7,754 bases of DNA from Candidatus Gastranaerophilales bacterium (GTDB lineage: Bacteria; Cyanobacteriota; Vampirovibrionia; Gastranaerophilales; Gastranaerophilaceae). Location of the stretch: assembly GCA_021199975.1 (NCBI GenBank), contig JAJQHF010000128.1, positions 1-7,754 of the forward strand, read 5' to 3'. The notes beneath the pieces were generated by a model, which worked only from the letters and a program-made list of their open reading frames with translations, did not search any database and was not told the DNA's origin. Positions within the stretch are counted from its first letter, which is position 1. The number at the start of each line of letters is the position of its first letter. This document shows, piece after piece, positions 6,403-7,754 of this stretch. A program made the translations under genes and the position numbers.

Positions 6403-6939
6403 ATGAATATATTAAAAAAGTTAAAACCTGCAGATTATATTATAATTTCGGTAATTATAATTTTAATTGTAATCTTATCGGCTGTATTATTAAAAAAGAA
6501 CAACTTTTCAAATCTGCCTATAGAAAAAGAAGCGAATATTCAATTTGAGGTATTTTTCAGAGGAGTTTCAATATCGGCAAATGAAGTACCGTTTAAAGCA
6601 GGCGATGATGCCTTTATCACTATCAGAAATGTTCCTTACACAAAACTTAAAATAACTGCAATGGATGGACGTCCTAGAATGACAGTACTTCCGGCTAATA
6701 ATGAAAAAGGTTATGTAATTGTTGAAGATATTTCAATGCCTAATTTATATGATTTTATTATAAGACTTGAAGATAAAGCAAAGAAAACCCCTGACGGATA
6801 TGTCGCAGGCGGAAATAAAATAAAAATGGGCATTCCTGTTGTTATTGAAGGCGAAAAGTATAAATATCAAGGTACTATTTCAAACGTTTTTGAAGTTCAA
6901 GAAAATAATGAGGTTAAAGAAAATCAAAATAAAGAATGA
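6403..6939 (+). CDS. DUF4330 family membrane-anchored protein
   Basis: A 178-residue protein with a short basic N-terminus (LKKLKPAD), one hydrophobic helix at about 12-30, then Lys-Lys and a beta-rich soluble domain. This suggests a single-pass inner-membrane protein; which side the domain faces is inferred to be outside from topology rules. The pattern of alternating strands, a late GGNKIKMGIPVVIEG segment (136-150) and a final YQGTISNVFEV resembles DUF4330, a family of unknown function that I associate with cyanobacteria-related and some clostridial genomes. The C-terminal 15 residues are charged and probably disordered. An AGGAGG Shine-Dalgarno (6387-6392) overlaps the upstream kinase stop, ten bases before the ATG. 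It sits between the kinase and the ligase genes, so a structural or regulatory role in glycan assembly is plausible but unproven. Confidence 0.8.
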   Translation: MNILKKLKPADYIIISVIIILIVILSAVLLKKNNFSNLPIEKEANIQFEVFFRGVSISANEVPFKAGDDAFITIRNVPYTKLKITAMDGRPRMTVLPANNEKGYVIVEDISMPNLYDFIIRLEDKAKKTPDGYVAGGNKIKMGIPVVIEGEKYKYQGTISNVFEVQENNEVKENQNKE

Positions 6940-7754
6940 GAATTTTAAAATCTAAAATATTTGATGCCGTAAATTCTTTTTTGGCATTAATTCAAAATAA
7001 AACGGATATTTTAAGAAACAACAGTTTTTTATTATCTCATATAGATTTTTTTATTCTAATATCAATAATATTAACTTATATTGTTTCAACCTTTGAAAAT
7101 ACGGAAATAATAGGACTGTGTTCTTTTTTTGTTCCTCTTTTGATTACAATTAAAGTTTTAATAACAAAAGGAGAAAAACTAGAACTTGAACAATGTAATT
7201 TTTATTTATTAATATATTTATTAATATGTTTTATAACTAATTTTACCTCATATCTTCCAATGCAAAGTTTATACGGATTTATGAAAACCTTAATATATTT
7301 TGCGTTTTATTTTGCATTATGCCAATTTTTAAAAAATCAAAAAAAATATATCATGCTTCTTCTGTTTGTAATTGCCTCTTTAATAAGCATTGAAAGTGTA
7401 ATAGGTATAATCCAAAATACAATTGGAGTCGAAAATATTTCGACATGGCAAGATACAAGTTATGTAAATCCTGAAGATGTTTTAGCACGTGTTTACGGAA
7501 CTTTAAAGCCATATAATCCAAATTTGTTCGGCGGGTTTTTAATTGCAGGAATTTCTTCCGTAATAGCATTTTGGGCAATAAATTTAAAGACAGGTAAAAT
7601 AAAATATTCAATATTGGCATTTATTTGTTTTTTAATCAGTATTTTCGCCGTTTTTTTAACCGGCTGCAGAGGCGCATATTTAGCTTTGTTTATTATTATA
7701 ATCGGATTAGTGCTTGCTTCATTTCAAATTATTTTTTGTGATATAAAAATTGAA
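6936..7754 (+). CDS. O-antigen ligase/polymerase family membrane protein (Wzy_C-like), 3' end outside window
   Basis: The frame is open from the ATG at 6936 to the right edge, 273 codons, so the C-terminus is missing. The protein is very hydrophobic, with likely membrane helices near residues 36-52, 58-77, 88-104, 115-131, 138-160, 198-215, 224-242 and 247-267. RVYGTLKPYNPNLFGG (185-200) followed by a helix and LTGCRGAY (241-248) is the arrangement found in WaaL/Wzy-type proteins and in the related cyanobacterial IctB-like group, where Arg residues of the periplasmic loops act on lipid-linked sugars. Family members usually have 400-plus residues, so at least a third is missing. Its ATG overlaps the upstream TGA as ATGA and no near Shine-Dalgarno is seen, which suggests translational coupling. 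Ligase, polymerase or another glycan role cannot be distinguished. Confidence 0.85.
   Translation, partial: MRILKSKIFDAVNSFLALIQNKTDILRNNSFLLSHIDFFILISIILTYIVSTFENTEIIGLCSFFVPLLITIKVLITKGEKLELEQCNFYLLIYLLICFITNFTSYLPMQSLYGFMKTLIYFAFYFALCQFLKNQKKYIMLLLFVIASLISIESVIGIIQNTIGVENISTWQDTSYVNPEDVLARVYGTLKPYNPNLFGGFLIAGISSVIAFWAINLKTGKIKYSILAFICFLISIFAVFLTGCRGAYLALFIIIIGLVLASFQIIFCDIKIE

Noticed and set aside
7351..7620. Minus-strand 89-codon frame opposite the O-antigen ligase gene
   Set aside because: The plus strand encodes recognisable family motifs through this stretch; the antisense frame has none.

Overview
The window is a low-GC bacterial chromosome segment, roughly one-third G+C in its genes. 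It carries a Gram-negative-type surface-polysaccharide locus (heptose-phosphate kinase family, O-antigen ligase family) beside housekeeping genes. The DnaK resembles the Firmicutes type because it lacks the N-terminal insert common in Gram-negative DnaK. DUF4330 next to an O-antigen ligase family protein suggests the cyanobacterial/Melainabacteria (Gastranaerophilales-like) lineage or a low-GC Clostridia-related lineage. This placement is inference from gene content and remembered family distributions, not from a search.

Layout. 1-344: 3' part of an unrecognised gene. 345-635: an intergenic region with a large (about 189 bp) imperfect palindrome, then a clean sigma70-type promoter for dnaK enclosed by its own inverted repeat. 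636-2480: dnaK, apparently monocistronic and closed by a strong intrinsic terminator (2503-2540). About 2541-2830: a gene-free stretch whose first half is clearly richer in G+C than its surroundings and contains small hairpins; its identity is unknown. 2892-4571: a long-type pyrophosphate-dependent phosphofructokinase with its own promoter, ending in a perfect 18-bp hairpin that can terminate transcription from both sides. 4642-5274 (minus strand): a 210-residue protein that looks like a divergent DUF429/RNase H-fold member. A divergent promoter region (5275-5353) separates it from a plus-strand operon: sugar/heptose-phosphate kinase (5354-6388), a one-pass membrane DUF4330 protein (6403-6939) and a polytopic O-antigen ligase/polymerase family protein (6936 to the right edge, incomplete).

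How the genes relate. DnaK (protein folding) and PPi-PFK (glycolysis) are independent housekeeping units with their own promoters and terminators. The last three genes are tightly packed (14-bp gap, then a 4-bp ATGA overlap) and probably act together in envelope glycan synthesis: a cytoplasmic kinase making an activated sugar precursor, a membrane-anchored protein of unknown function, and a membrane glycan ligase or polymerase.

I found no CRISPR array, tRNA, rRNA, transposase or phage gene, and no clear evidence of a new defence or mobile system. The most unusual signals are the intergenic palindrome, the inverted repeat enclosing the dnaK promoter, the GC-elevated spacer, and the DUF429-like protein with altered acidic positions.
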